A DNA stretch of 64,000 nucleotides from Cyrtodaria siliqua. Lineage: Eukaryota > Mollusca > Bivalvia > Adapedonta > Hiatellidae. Numbering within the stretch: position 1 is the first letter of the stretch; each line of letters opens with the position of its first letter. The position numbers and the translations under genes are program-made. The notes beneath the pieces are model-generated. The model was not told the DNA's origin. It did not search any database and saw only the letters and a program-made list of their open reading frames with translations. Below are positions 1 through 10,827 of this stretch, one piece after another. The stretch lies in contig JAWPHD010010951.1 of the NCBI GenBank assembly GCA_037043455.1, positions 24,248 to 88,247 on the forward strand, given 5' to 3'.

Positions 1-592
1 TATATAGTTTGTGCTAGTCTGTATATTTCTTAAGCGGAGTATTTTCCTATATCAAGCTTCCACAATGACAAGGCTACGTGCCTGACAGTGCAACTCTTGC
101 TACAAGGGAGGCTAGCAACTTTGTCTTGATGAGATACAGCACACTGCTATATTAAAACACTTATACCGAGAGTTGGAATTCTCTATCTGAACCGAATACC
201 CATGATAGATTCGTTTTTGTTGCATTGGAGTCATGTTGTGCGTTGACACTGCCAGCTACTAAAGTTTTGCTTGTTTTCCTGCATACCGGATGTTGGTGCC
301 CGCGTGACTTTTATCTTTACCCATAAAGATAACACTTTCCATTCCCCATGTAAAACTTGGATAGCCTTATCCATTATGCAACACAAAATTATCTTTACTC
401 CAGATAGAAATTATCCCTAATTACCCTATCATTTTCCTTTTTGTCACATCATGCATTAGTTATATCATAAATGATATATACATATTTAAACAGTTTAACT
501 TAACCGCTATATATCCTTACAATTTTAATCATTGGATACGGAGTCTATAAGATTTCATATTTCGCGCTGGTCCTTTTGTTTCTCATGTACAA
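1..592. other. Unrecognised AT-rich sequence
   Basis: No coding signal, known repeat or structured element was recognised here. Frames are short and stop-rich, as expected for intron or intergenic DNA. Confidence 0.5.
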
Positions 593-742
593 TTTGTTTT
601 GTTTGTATGATGTTTTACGTCATTTTCAACAAATGTAAGGTTATATATGACGTTCGATTTTTTGTGGTGGAGGCAGACCACCCACTTTTCCTGGGTAGAA
701 CCAGTACTGTACACCTCCCGCCATGCTTGAGAATCGACAATG
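593..742 (-). repeat. SINE family A, body without tRNA head
   Basis: This segment matches the body of the copies at 4072-4255 and 22125-22345. Shared stretches include the ACGTCATTTT tail region, the 'acttttcctgggtagaa' core, 'ccagtactgtacacct' and 'gagaatcgac'. The tRNA-like promoter end, which in the other copies lies to the right with a B-box on the minus strand, is missing. It is therefore a truncated, inactive copy on the minus strand. Confidence 0.65.
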
Positions 743-1680
743 TGCAGTTTTACATAATTAATTATCAAAAATAGGGATTCATTAATTTAGGTTACACAAA
801 ATGGGTGAATGGACTTTTAATTACACTATTAATGAAAGAAAATGTCCTCCCAAAAAAAACATATTGCCCTTCAGTACAAGATTGTGTGAAATATGGCACA
901 TAATTATTTATACACATTAAAGATGTATAAAATATAGAATATCCGCAAGACATGTGAAAAACTGTCATATCCAAGATGACCCTCAACATAAGATCAAAAG
1001 GGCTGGATATAATTGTGTTATGACCGTAAAACTTAAAGGGGACAATAAACTTCATCTCTAGCGGAAGTCCTCATCAGGAATCGTCATACACTCATGACCC
1101 GTAATGAAATACAAATAAATGTCTTAATTAAGCTGACCACGTCTTGTTCCCCATGTCAGTTTTTCAAAAAAGGTGTCGGGAGGAAGGGTACTGACGTAAA
1201 TGTCAGTTTTGGTGAAATTGATCAAAACTGATGTTAATTTTCCTGCCCTGACGACCTACAACAGGAAGCGCAGCCAGAAACAGGATGTCTTTTTAAGTGA
1301 CAGACAATTTGTAATTGTCAAATTAGGGTGTTTTAATGATTATTGACGGTCAATTTTGGGTCATTTTGTGCCTATAAACATAAGCTGGTCAGTACAGAAG
1401 GACACAATCAAGCTGGTCAGTTTGTGACAAAATGGTCAGCTTAATGTAATTAGCACGACAATAATTTCGGATCATTCTGACCACAACAATGATGTCAGTT
1501 TCATTCAGTTATTTAGTGTGTACAAATTGGACAGTTTTATGTAACATCTACACTAAAAATGTCCTGATTTCCTCTATTTAAGAGATTTACAACCAAAAAG
1601 TATTTGCTCACTAAATATATTCATTGATAACCAGTGAGGCTGTCTAATATATCTATACCACTGACTGAGAGAATTGCGAA
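743..1680. other. Unrecognised sequence
   Basis: No gene is visible. The motif 'agctggtcagt' recurs at about 1383-1440, and TGTCAGTTTT-like words recur at 1155-1510, suggesting an old, degenerate repeat. Nothing else is supported. Confidence 0.4.
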
Positions 1681-3200
1681 ATATATTCCTTTGTGGGATT
1701 TCAAACCACTTTTAACAATCTTTCAGTCATTATCACGATGGTGTCTGCTTGTAGCAGTGCGCTCTACCCTCAACTTTATAGTCCTGTCATACTGCCACGC
1801 CGTAGACATGTGATATCCCACCCAGTCATTATCATTGTGTCTGCTTGTAGCAGTGCGCTCTACGCTCAACTTTATAGTCCTGTCACACTGCCACGCCGTA
1901 GACACGTGATACCCCACCCAGTCATTATCACGATGGTGTCTGCTTGTAGCAGTGCGCTCTACGCTCAACTTTATAGTCCTGTCACACTGCCACGCCGTAG
2001 ACACGTGATACCCCACCCAGTCATTATCACGATGGTGTCTGCTTGTAGCAGTGCGCTCTACCCTCAACTTTATAGTCCTGTCACACTGCCACGCCGTAGA
2101 CACGTGATACCCCACCCAGTCATTATCACGATGGTGTCTGCTTGTAGCAGTGCGCTCTACCCTCAACTTTATAGTCCTGTCACACTGCCACGCCGTAGAC
2201 ACGTGATACCCCACCCAGTCATTATTGAGGTGTCTGCTTGTAGCAGTGCGCTCTACTCTCAACTTTATAGTCCTGTCACCCTGCCACGCCGTAGACACGT
2301 GATACCCCACCCAGTCATTATCACGATGGTGTCTGCTTGTAGCAGTGCGCTCTACGCTCAACTTTATAGTCCTGTCACACTGCCACGCCGTAGACACGTG
2401 ATACCCCACCCAGTCATTATCACGATGGTGTCTGCTTGTAGCAGTGCGCTCTACTCTCAACTTTATAGTCCTGTCACCCTGCCACGCCGTAGACACGTGA
2501 TACCCCACCCAGTCATTATCACGATGGTGTCTGCTTGTAGCAGTGCGCTCTACCCTCAACTTTATAGTCCTGTCACACTGCCACGCCGTAGACACGTGAT
2601 ACCCCACCCAGTCATTATTGAGGTGTCTGCTTGTAGCAGTGCGCTCTACTCTCAACTTTATAGTCCTGTCACCCTGCCACGCCGTAGACACGTGATACCC
2701 CACCCAGTCATTATCACGATGGTGTCTGCTTGTAGCAGTGCGCTCTACGCTCAACTTTATAGTCCTGTCACACTGCCACGCCGTAGACACGTGATACCCC
2801 ACCCAGTCATTATCACGATGGTGTCTGCTTGTAGCAGTGCGCTCTACCCTCAACTTTATAGTCCTGTCACACTGCCACGCCGTAGACACGTGATACCCCA
2901 CCCAGTCATTATTGAGGTGTCTGCTTGTAGCAGTGCGCTCTACCCTCAACTTTATAGTCATGTCACACTGCAATTCCACGCCGTCGACACGTGATACCTC
3001 ACCCCGTCACATTATATAGACACTGTGCCAGCCAGTCCTAGCACTACCCTTTATATGCTGAGCATGAAGTAAGGAAGCAACTAGTACCAAAGTCCATTTT
3101 TATAAAGTCTTTAGTATGACCCAGTCGGGAATTGAACTTACAACCTCCGGCATGCTTGATGGACGTCTTTTCTTCTAAGGTACTAATATAGTCTTTTTTT
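1681..3200 (-). mobile_element. SINE family B with internally amplified body
   Basis: Read on the minus strand, the right end (about 3200-3125) has a tRNA-like head with the B-box-like 'GTTCAATTCCC' beside 'GACTGGGTCATAC'. A body follows (about 3120-2968), then a 99-bp segment repeated 13 times. The left end (1681-1723) reads 'CTGAAAGATTGTTAAAAG' and 'AAATCCCACAAAGG', like the 3' tail of a SINE. A single-copy relative of the amplified segment lies at 18424-18545. The simplest reading is one SINE insertion whose middle expanded into a minisatellite while head and tail stayed single copy. Identifying this as a mollusc SINE rests on recalled family features and was not searched. Confidence 0.7.
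1724..2967. repeat. 99/96-bp minisatellite, 13 units
   Basis: Units start at 1724, 1823, 1919, 2018, 2117, 2216, 2312, 2411, 2510, 2609, 2705, 2804 and 2903. Most are 99 bp. The 96-bp units (1823, 2216 and 2609) have a 3-bp deletion in the 'cacgatggtg' region, and the unit at 2903 carries the same ATTGAGG variant. Each regular unit has a CACGTG palindrome and 'gtagcagtgcgctcta'. Because 99 and 96 are multiples of 3, both strands are open for more than 400 codons (1693-2994 plus, 1723-2979 minus). These frames are not evidence of a protein. Confidence 0.95.
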
Positions 3201-4071
3201 ATATTTTTCACCAGGGTGGAGGGGAAACTCCCCTCCCGTACCCTCTCAAACATACGATAAATGCCACTTTGCTCGAACAAATTCCTGTGGAGAAACCTGC
3301 CCCTACATCCTATAAAGTTTAGAAAAGAATAGTAGAAATAAAAAATATATTATCTTAAGGAAATCATTTTATTTGGGCATTGCTAGTGATTAAACAGAAT
3401 AAAGGCGGTACAGAAAATGTTATAAACTAAGTTACTTCCAAAATGATTCTTTTCTGTCCCTTTGAAGTATTTTATTAATCTATTTTTCATTCATATTCAA
3501 ACTTCAAAGTAGCTTAATGTGTGCGAGAAATAACATTTGTGTGGATTTCTATTTCATTTTAAGGTTCTAAAAACAAGACGACATGCATAAATGTCACCAT
3601 TAAAACAATTTACAGGTGGAACATAGTGCAAGTCTTCCTAAAACCCAGTAAAACTTGACCCTGGTCATTGCAAACCATGTGACTTTTTAAGGGTCAGTGG
3701 TAACCACTTTGATACTACCTCTTCTTTTTCAAGAATTATGGCTAAATTAATGAAACTGACCTCTCCTAACCAAGTACAGTGTCAAAAGGAAGTAATAACG
3801 TTCAAGTAGTCAAAACTTACAAAATTTGGAGATAATTTTTGAAGTTTTATTAGGTGTGAAGTCCACTTAAAATAACTGGCAGATTTATCCAAGTTAGCAC
3901 TTAAATTTCCAAAACTGACCACTTGACCATAAGTTTGTCATGTGGTCAACAGAAGTTGTAAAGTGGACACTTTTATGAGATGGCGCATGTAACCAGAGCA
4001 CAGCAATATGTACCAATATTGAGTCTGAATTCTTATAGTGGCAGACGCTAGGTTAACCAGAGTGAGTTTTT
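3201..4071. other. Unrecognised sequence
   Basis: No coding or repeat signal was recognised. Degenerate recurrences of 'aaaactgacc' and 'aagtagtcaaaact' occur at 3640-3925. No splice-bounded exon was seen. Confidence 0.4.
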
Positions 4072-4255
4072 TGTTTGTTTGAATGGTGTTTAGGTCATAT
4101 ATATTACCCCTTTTACCTGGTAAGAACCAGTACTGTATATATCTTCCGCCATCCGCAAGAATCAACTCTTTCTCACTTGACAAGTCGAGCTTCCAGTGGG
4201 ATTCGAACCCACAGCAGTGAGAAACCAGAGAAAGCCATCAGCCAAGGGACAGGCT
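4072..4255 (-). repeat. SINE family A with tRNA-like head
   Basis: The plus strand contains 'gtgggattcgaaccc' (about 4196-4210), the complement of a Pol III B-box, placing the promoter end on the right and transcription leftwards. The body 'ggtaagaaccagtactgta', 'cttccgccatccgcaagaa' and 'tttctcacttgac' matches the copy at 22125-22345. It abuts the 10-11-bp array that follows. Confidence 0.75.
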
Positions 4256-4930
4256 AGCACCAAGCTGGCTCAGAGCAGACACAAAGCATGAATCAAGCAT
4301 TGTAACAAGCTACCACCAAGCATGTACACATCTAGAATGTACCAAGCATGTACAAAGCCAGCACAAAACAGGCACAAAGCATGAACCAAACATGTACCAA
4401 GTAAGAACCAATGTACCTTGCATGAGCCAAACATGCACCAAGCATGCACCAAGCATGAACCAAGCATGCATCAAGCATGTACCAAGCATGTACCAAGCAG
4501 GCATGAAGCATGTACCAAGCATGTACCAAACATATACCAAGCATGAACCAAACATGTACCATGCATGAACCAAACATATAACAAGCATGAAACAAGCACA
4601 CATGAAGCGTGTACCAAGCATGTACCAAGCATGTACCAAGCATGTACCAAACATGTACCATACATGAACCAAGCATATAACAAGCATGAAACAAGCACAA
4701 ACTGAGCATGTACCAAGTATGAACCAAATATGAACCAAACATGTACCATGCATGAACCAAACATGTTACAAGTATGAAACAAGCATAAACTGACCATGTA
4801 CTTAGAATTAACCAAGCATGAACCAAACATAATGAAAAAAGCATGAACCAAACATATACCAAACATGAACCAAACATGTACCATGCATGAACCAAGCATG
4901 CATCAAGCATGAACCAAGCATGTACCATTC
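4256..4930. repeat. 10-11-bp minisatellite (CAAGCATGTAC type)
   Basis: About 60 degenerate copies of 'caagcatgtac' and 'caagcatgaac' run without interruption, with variants 'caaacatgtac' and 'caagcatgcat'. All three minus-strand frames are largely open, reading like LVHAWYM repeats, because the unit rarely creates a stop. No protein is inferred. Confidence 0.95.
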
Positions 4931-5309
4931 CAGATATACGAAGAATGACTGATGTGGAGAAAAAAAGTTAAACAAGAGACAATGATCATTGATGTACCTT
5001 CAGACAAAGTAAGACACAGCTAGCTGGTCAGATTTAATCATATCCCAGACACAACTAGAACTATCACTGAAGGTGAAGAATACCCCATTTTTTTGCTATA
5101 GTTGATAAGGATGGGCAAAATCAAGAAGAATAAATGTCTAAAATATCTCTAAATTTCTAAGTAAAACGAAGGCCCATAAGTCTGTAAAAAAAACATACAG
5201 AATCAAAAAAACATTAATGCAGAGACACATCATATCATCACCTGTGAACTGTATGTCAAGTGTAATAACACTCCATGAAAACTTTAATGTGAAAGCCACA
5301 TAAAGTTCA
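4931..5309. other. Unrecognised sequence between repeats
   Basis: No gene was seen. The word 'cgaaggcccataagtctgta' at about 5167 is a diverged form of the 'aaagggccataattctgta' repeat that starts near 5327, so the edge of that family probably reaches into this stretch. Confidence 0.4.
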
Positions 5310-5880
5310 TTATGGAGTGAAAAAATCTAAGTCAAATAAAGGGCCATAATTCTGTAATAAATTAGGCACCAACAATGGGTAATGTACAGGGACATAAGGT
5401 CATCAGTTGTTATGTGTAAATAACATCTGGGAACAATCAATTCGAAAATGTTTGAGAAAAGATATGTTATCATGTCATTATACAATATTAGAGTGGAGAA
5501 TTCTAAGTCAAACAAAGGGCCATAATTCTGTCTCGGTAGAGTGGAAAATTCAAACAAAGGGTTATAATTCTGTAATAAATTAGGCAATCAATGATGGGTG
5601 ATGTAAACGGATATAAGGTCATCAGTCGTTGTGAGTATATGAAGTTTGGGAACAATCCCTCAAAAGTGCTTGAGATATGCAAGTATTAAAACGTGTTACT
5701 GGACACGGCACGACGGGACAATTATAAGTCAAACAAAGGGCCATAATTCTATAATAAATTAGGCAATCAATGATGGGTGATGTAGAAGGACATAAGGTCA
5801 TCAGTTTTTATGAGTATATGAATTTGCTTGAGATATGCAAGTATTAAAAATGTGTTATGGGATGCGACGTGTGAAAGCGG
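5310..5880. repeat. Dispersed 'gggccataattctg' repeat, several units
   Basis: Near-copies of 'caaagggccataattctg' occur at about 5338, 5512, 5554 and 5737. Three of these (about 5338, 5554, 5737) are followed by 'taataaattaggca', 'atgatgggtgatgta' and 'ggacataaggtcatcag' or variants. Spacing is irregular (about 40-220 bp), suggesting nested duplication. The same signature occurs at 46910 and, weakly, at 44500 and 61330. Confidence 0.8.
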
Positions 5881-6654
5881 GGGTATAATTAACTTGAATT
5901 AAGAATATGTCATACTAGCCTATGAAATATTTAGGAAGCCGCTATTAATGTCCTTTTAGACAAAATATGATGCAGGTGGGGGTCTAAACACAAGCCAAGA
6001 CAGAAGTATGCCTAAATAACTAATTAATGGGGGGAAATAGATTGCCAGGCTCCCATACTTCTGTTTTTCTAATACTTGAGACAACTCAAGCTATCTTACG
6101 TTCCTTTGAACCGAACAATAAAGAAAAGACGGAAAATAAGATTTTATTTTTTATTTCCAAAAAATAAATAAACCTGTACCAACTGAGCTAGGATCCAGTC
6201 TAGAAAATATTAAAATATCACCACTAAGACGGAAGCTATGAATTATTAGTATTGGGACTCAGTTGAAAATTCAGGATCGATCATCAGAATTTTCAACCAA
6301 CCGATGATCGATCATTCATCGATTAAACATGGCTTCCATATAGGACACCAGTGTAAGCCTTTTTCAGACTATAATGAAGAAAAGAAACACATTTCAAGTA
6401 GGTCATTAAGCAATTGAATAAAACTGATCAAGCATTTATTTTAAGTACAAATTGTTATACCCCTTTAGAGATATATAATTACTTGTTGCAAAATTAAAAC
6501 TCATTTCATTGTCTTGTACATTTTAATACAAGAGAATGAAATAAGTTCTAATTTGCAACAAACGAGTAAACTTGATCATGAAAAATTGTAATTGATTAAT
6601 AATCAGAAAATGCTTAACTGACCGATGCTCAATCAAATCGATTAATCGGAACAG
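5881..6654. other. AT-rich sequence with a hairpin
   Basis: No gene was seen. It holds an 80-bp inverted repeat (6482-6563), flanked by two diverged direct copies of an 'atcagaa ... ccgatg ... atcgatta' block (about 6270-6325 and 6593-6650), and a precursor-like single unit of the 41-bp array near 6178-6235. Confidence 0.5.
6482..6563. repeat. Inverted repeat, ~37-bp arms
   Basis: The left arm 'ttgttgcaaaattaaaac' continues with 'tcatttcattgtcttgta'. The right arm is its near complement, 'tacaagagaatgaaataag' then 'ttctaatttgcaacaa', around a loop of about 7 nt. It could be a small foldback element or a hairpin precursor. Confidence 0.75.
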
Positions 6655-7018
6655 CACTAAGAAATATTAAACTATAACCACTGGGATGAGACCCAGTCTA
6701 GGAAATAGTAAACTATAACCACTGGGATGAGACCCAGTCTAGGAAATAGTAAACTATAACCACTGAGATGGGACCCAGTCTAGGAAATAGTAAACTATAA
6801 CCACTGGGATGGGACCCAGTCTAGGAAATAGTAAACTATAACCACTGAGTTGAGAGCCATTCTAGATAATATTAAACTATAACTACTGAGATGGGAGCCA
6901 GTCTATGTAATATTAAACTATAAACACCGAGATAGGGGCCAGTCTAGAAAATATTAAACTATAACCACTGAGATGGGAGCCTGTCTGGAAAATATCACTG
7001 TGAACTGGAAGCTAGTCT
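6655..7018. repeat. 41-bp tandem repeat, ~9 units
   Basis: The unit carries 'aaactataaccactgggat' then 'gacccagtctaggaaatagt', with copies at 6671, 6712 and 6753 spaced exactly 41 bp. The last units (6840-7018) are more diverged ('gggagccagtctatg', 'ggagcctgtctgg'). No coding meaning. Confidence 0.92.
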
Positions 7019-10000
7019 AGGGAGAACCACAGGAAAAAGACTGTGATAAATAACATGGACACAAAAACAATATCTTCAAAAGACATCCATAAAACAATTA
7101 GATAATTTGTTTATGATTGGCAGATTAGAAATCTCTATGAAACACAGGAAATCTGAAGTGAGCATCTAATTAACCAATCATTATCATAATTTGTAAATCT
7201 CGAAAATGTAATTGGTCAGAAATCCTATCTTTGTCAGTGAAGGGTTATGGGATTTGGCAACCATTTTGAAAGCTGGAATACCCATAATGCACCAGTGGGT
7301 CATAAATATAATCATCTTGAGTGTAGGCATTAGAGGTGAAGAATAGCCACTTGAAGAGGTACTGATAGAACCTATTACAATAGACATAACAAATTACTTG
7401 GCCGATCCATCAAAAGAACGAATTACAAATAAAAACTGGAGCTTTGATGAAAACTTTTCTGAACGGAAATTGTGGGTGGGGAAAACAGGACATAGTCTCT
7501 CTGAATATCACAGTAAAAGTATATTGTAAAACTGTAAAGTACTTTTAGAAAGGAAATGAGGCATCTTTCTGATTTAACTGCATCTTTTCAAATTGAAATA
7601 GACGTAGCAAAGAAACACCAATTATCTACTTTCCCTTTGAATTATAACGAAAAACGAAATCAAAAGAAGTGATGGTCAGTCTTCAGAAAGGAAACCATAA
7701 ATATATTTACAAAATAAAACGATTTTATTAATGTTAGTCAATGAAGTTGAGCTGATCGTTCGTCCTAAAATTCCACTTTTCAAAATATTAATTTAAAACT
7801 TGTCACTAATAGTTGAGATGGTTTATTACGTCGCTTTTTTAAAGCAACACATGCTTTGAAATTCATGCAAAAGATTTCATCAGCTTGGAGAAAAAAAAAA
7901 AAAAAAGCATTACTCTGAGTAATAAATAAGATATTTCAAAATGAAAACTCAACATCATTTGTGGTTTTATCCCACTTATGCAACCTGATTAAAAGGGATT
8001 TTTTTTAAAAATATTTGTTAATGCCCAAGAAACCTCCCATCTATATAATACACCTTTGATCACATGCAACATATGGGAATTAGGGGCTGGAAATCATTTA
8101 TACTTTCATTAAATATTCATTAAAATGTTTCTCATGACTAGTTAGTTCAATTCTACCAAAAAAAATTCTAAATCTCATTAACTGATTTTTTTTCGCCATA
8201 AAACCATACATAGAACTCCTAATCTTGTACCTAGCAACAGGTGAAAAGCTCTTTTACCCATTTCACCCTGGCAACAAAATGACTAGGGGGCTTAAATCGT
8301 ACGCCTTGATAACCATATCTCCTTAAATGTATTCATCTTTTATTAAATTCATTAAACCCTTAAAATCCTTTAGTACAAAGATGCAAAACAGGTATATCTG
8401 TAATTTTGTCATTTTGGGAGACTCTGTTAAGCCGCTACAGGTACGACAAAGTAAAGCCGCGGGGAGGTTCAGAATATAGGCTAGCACGCTTCCTGTCATT
8501 TTACGAAAATGAAACGGTCATTATCATCCCGAAAAGAAGGTACACAATTATTTTATGACAACACGCCGCTAATATCAATATTGCGCAAATATGACGAAAA
8601 GATGTCAAAATTTAGATTAAATAATGCTCAATGTCAGTGATAGAGTTTTCAGGGTTATATCATTGTCATGTCATAAGATAATGAATTCAAACAATTTATT
8701 TTTTCCATACGTCGACTATGAACAGCACTAGTAATAGCATTATGAAAATTATGCAAAGAAAGCTAAATAAAAAGCATGCCTTTGATTTACTAGACTTGGT
8801 AAATTTACAGAACTGAGGGAGTCATGTTTTTTTTGTGTGTATGAGTCATGTTTTTGTGTGTATTTTTTAATTAAATTGTCATATAGTATGTCTGCATGGG
8901 CGTAAAAAAAGCCACAATAATAGCTAGCTAAGGAAACATATAACAATATTAAGAACTAATGTAAATAAAGCAGTATTCAAACAAAATTTAATTAATTGCT
9001 TGTATCAGGATAAATATAATATATGTTTAGCAAACTGGTTTGGGAGTCGTTTTGTTCGTTTATTTAATTTTTAATTAAATTGTCTGAGCTGTGGGTAGAT
9101 CTTATATTTTAAATTTTACACAAAAAATGTCTCAGAAGTGAAGCATGTTAGAAAACACAGAAAATGCACTTTAAAACGATGGCCAGTAAATTAGCAATTT
9201 GCACCCTATTGTTTGTTGAAGAATGCCATGAATTTTTCATTAAAAATATGTGGGCGTTCGATAGTTCAACAAATTGCAATACACCAAAAATTGTATTTAA
9301 ACATGTTTCCCACAAAAAAAAGAAAAAAAAAGTCTAATAAAATAAATGATATAATCAGATCATGCAATAATAATTTTACCCTAAATAAATCTTCCCACCG
9401 AAAGTTCATGAGCATAACCTTTCTCACCGCCTATGGCACGGACACGAGAAAAAGGCAATAGATAATGAGGGTATAAAAATAATTAAAATCTGAAAATATC
9501 AAAAGAAACTTCAGCTGCGTTAAAAAGGAAGTGACCACTGGCAAAATACAACTGAGGTAGTAAAAAGGAAGTGGCCCCCAGTCACCCATACATCTATGTC
9601 ACTCAGTTAACCTCCCTTCAACTTGAGGTCGCCGACCCCAAATTTATCACTCTGTGTTTAATTTGCAGTATCAAAATTTAATTAGTATTATGGGGTATTT
9701 GTGTGAAAGTTTGAGATCTGTGTAAAATCGGCTTTAAAATGGGCGAAACGGGCGAGACGGGCGTGGCCAGGCAATTACAACGACGACTGGACAGTAAATT
9801 GATACTTGTTTCTTGCAAGACTTCTTTTCAGTTAAACCATTTCAGAAATGGTTAAAAAGAATTTGAATTGATTCCGAAATTGTCAACTTTTTTAAATAAG
9901 ATGCTAAAACTGCCATCAGTTAATTTGACAAATTTCTAAACTGACGGATGTTAAAGAAAATACTAAAGATTACAATTTAATTTAAGCATTTTTTTAAAAT

Positions 10001-10284
10001 TTTAACTTAATTTTATTCCCATTTAAACAACTTTACAAAAGAACAAAATAATTAAACAAGTTAGAGAACAAATGTCTATAAAAGTGTCCTCTGATTTGTC
10101 CTCATGTGTTTCTAGTAACAATATGAAATTTTACTTTTTTGGGACAAATTTTGAAGCTTTTCTTGAACACCCCAGTTCACTGTGGCAAAGTTTTTTTTAG
10201 TGCTTTTGTGTGTTTACATATGTTTACATGTGTGTATGCATACGAGTGAGTGAAATGACTTCTACAAAGTGAGATTCATTTTAA
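7019..10284. other. Unrecognised 3.3-kb AT-rich stretch
   Basis: No gene, SINE head or tandem array was recognised. The longest frames (7184-7387 minus, 8749-8946 minus, 9213-9461 plus) have simple or low-complexity composition and no recognisable domain. Small items: an A-run at about 7889-7905, a duplicated 'gagtcatgttttt' at 8819-8865, and a GC-richer patch at 8425-8580 without promoter structure. This is probably intergenic or intronic. Confidence 0.45.
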
Positions 10285-10827
10285 TTATTTATTATTATTA
10301 TTATTATTATTTTTTTTTTTTTTTTCAGTCACCAGTATGATGACCCATTTATTCTCCCCGTAATTTGGCATGTTGTGGGTCGGGGAGGACCATCCCACTG
10401 CACGCCTTACAAACAAACATATAAAACTGATTATATATACATATTATTATAATACTTGACTTTCATATAATAAAATCTGTATAAAGCGGTAGTCTTGACA
10501 TTTTTTTAACATTAAATTTTATCTGTTTTTCTATATTATATTAATTTACATGTATAGCCATTTTTATTAATTAAAAAAAGCAACAAAAAAAACACAAATG
10601 AATATAGTACGTTTGTTTTACGGGGGAAAGATAGAAAAAAATACAAATGGAAAAAAAAAAAAAGGTTTTAGTTCTTAATGCTCTCTCTACATGGCCACAT
10701 CTCTCCTACCTAGCTTAATTTTTAATGTACATGTATATTTTATCCGATAGTTGTCAGATTCTTGGGCTGAATAAAACCTAAAATACCAATTTTAGGGGTG
10801 AGCTCCTCGCTTGTTTATACAACAAAA
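10285..10827 (-). other. LINE 3' untranslated region and A/TAA tail
   Basis: Between the RT stop and the tail lies AT-rich sequence with several A- and T-runs, then (near 10330-10410) a conserved block containing 'ggcatgttgtgggtc' and 'ggggaggaccatcccact'. A diverged version of this block, in the same orientation, occurs at 26435-26525. That conservation may reflect a region recognised by the LINE's own reverse transcriptase, which is inference. The tail is a mixed poly(A)/(TAA)n on the minus strand. Confidence 0.7.

Noticed and set aside
1693..2994. 433-residue plus frame and 418-residue minus frame over the same DNA
   Set aside because: Both strands are open because the 99-bp and 96-bp units are multiples of 3. 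The DNA is an amplified SINE segment.
4310..4928. Long minus-strand frames rich in LVHAWYM
   Set aside because: All three frames are open over a 10-11-bp repeat, and no domain or splice signal is present.
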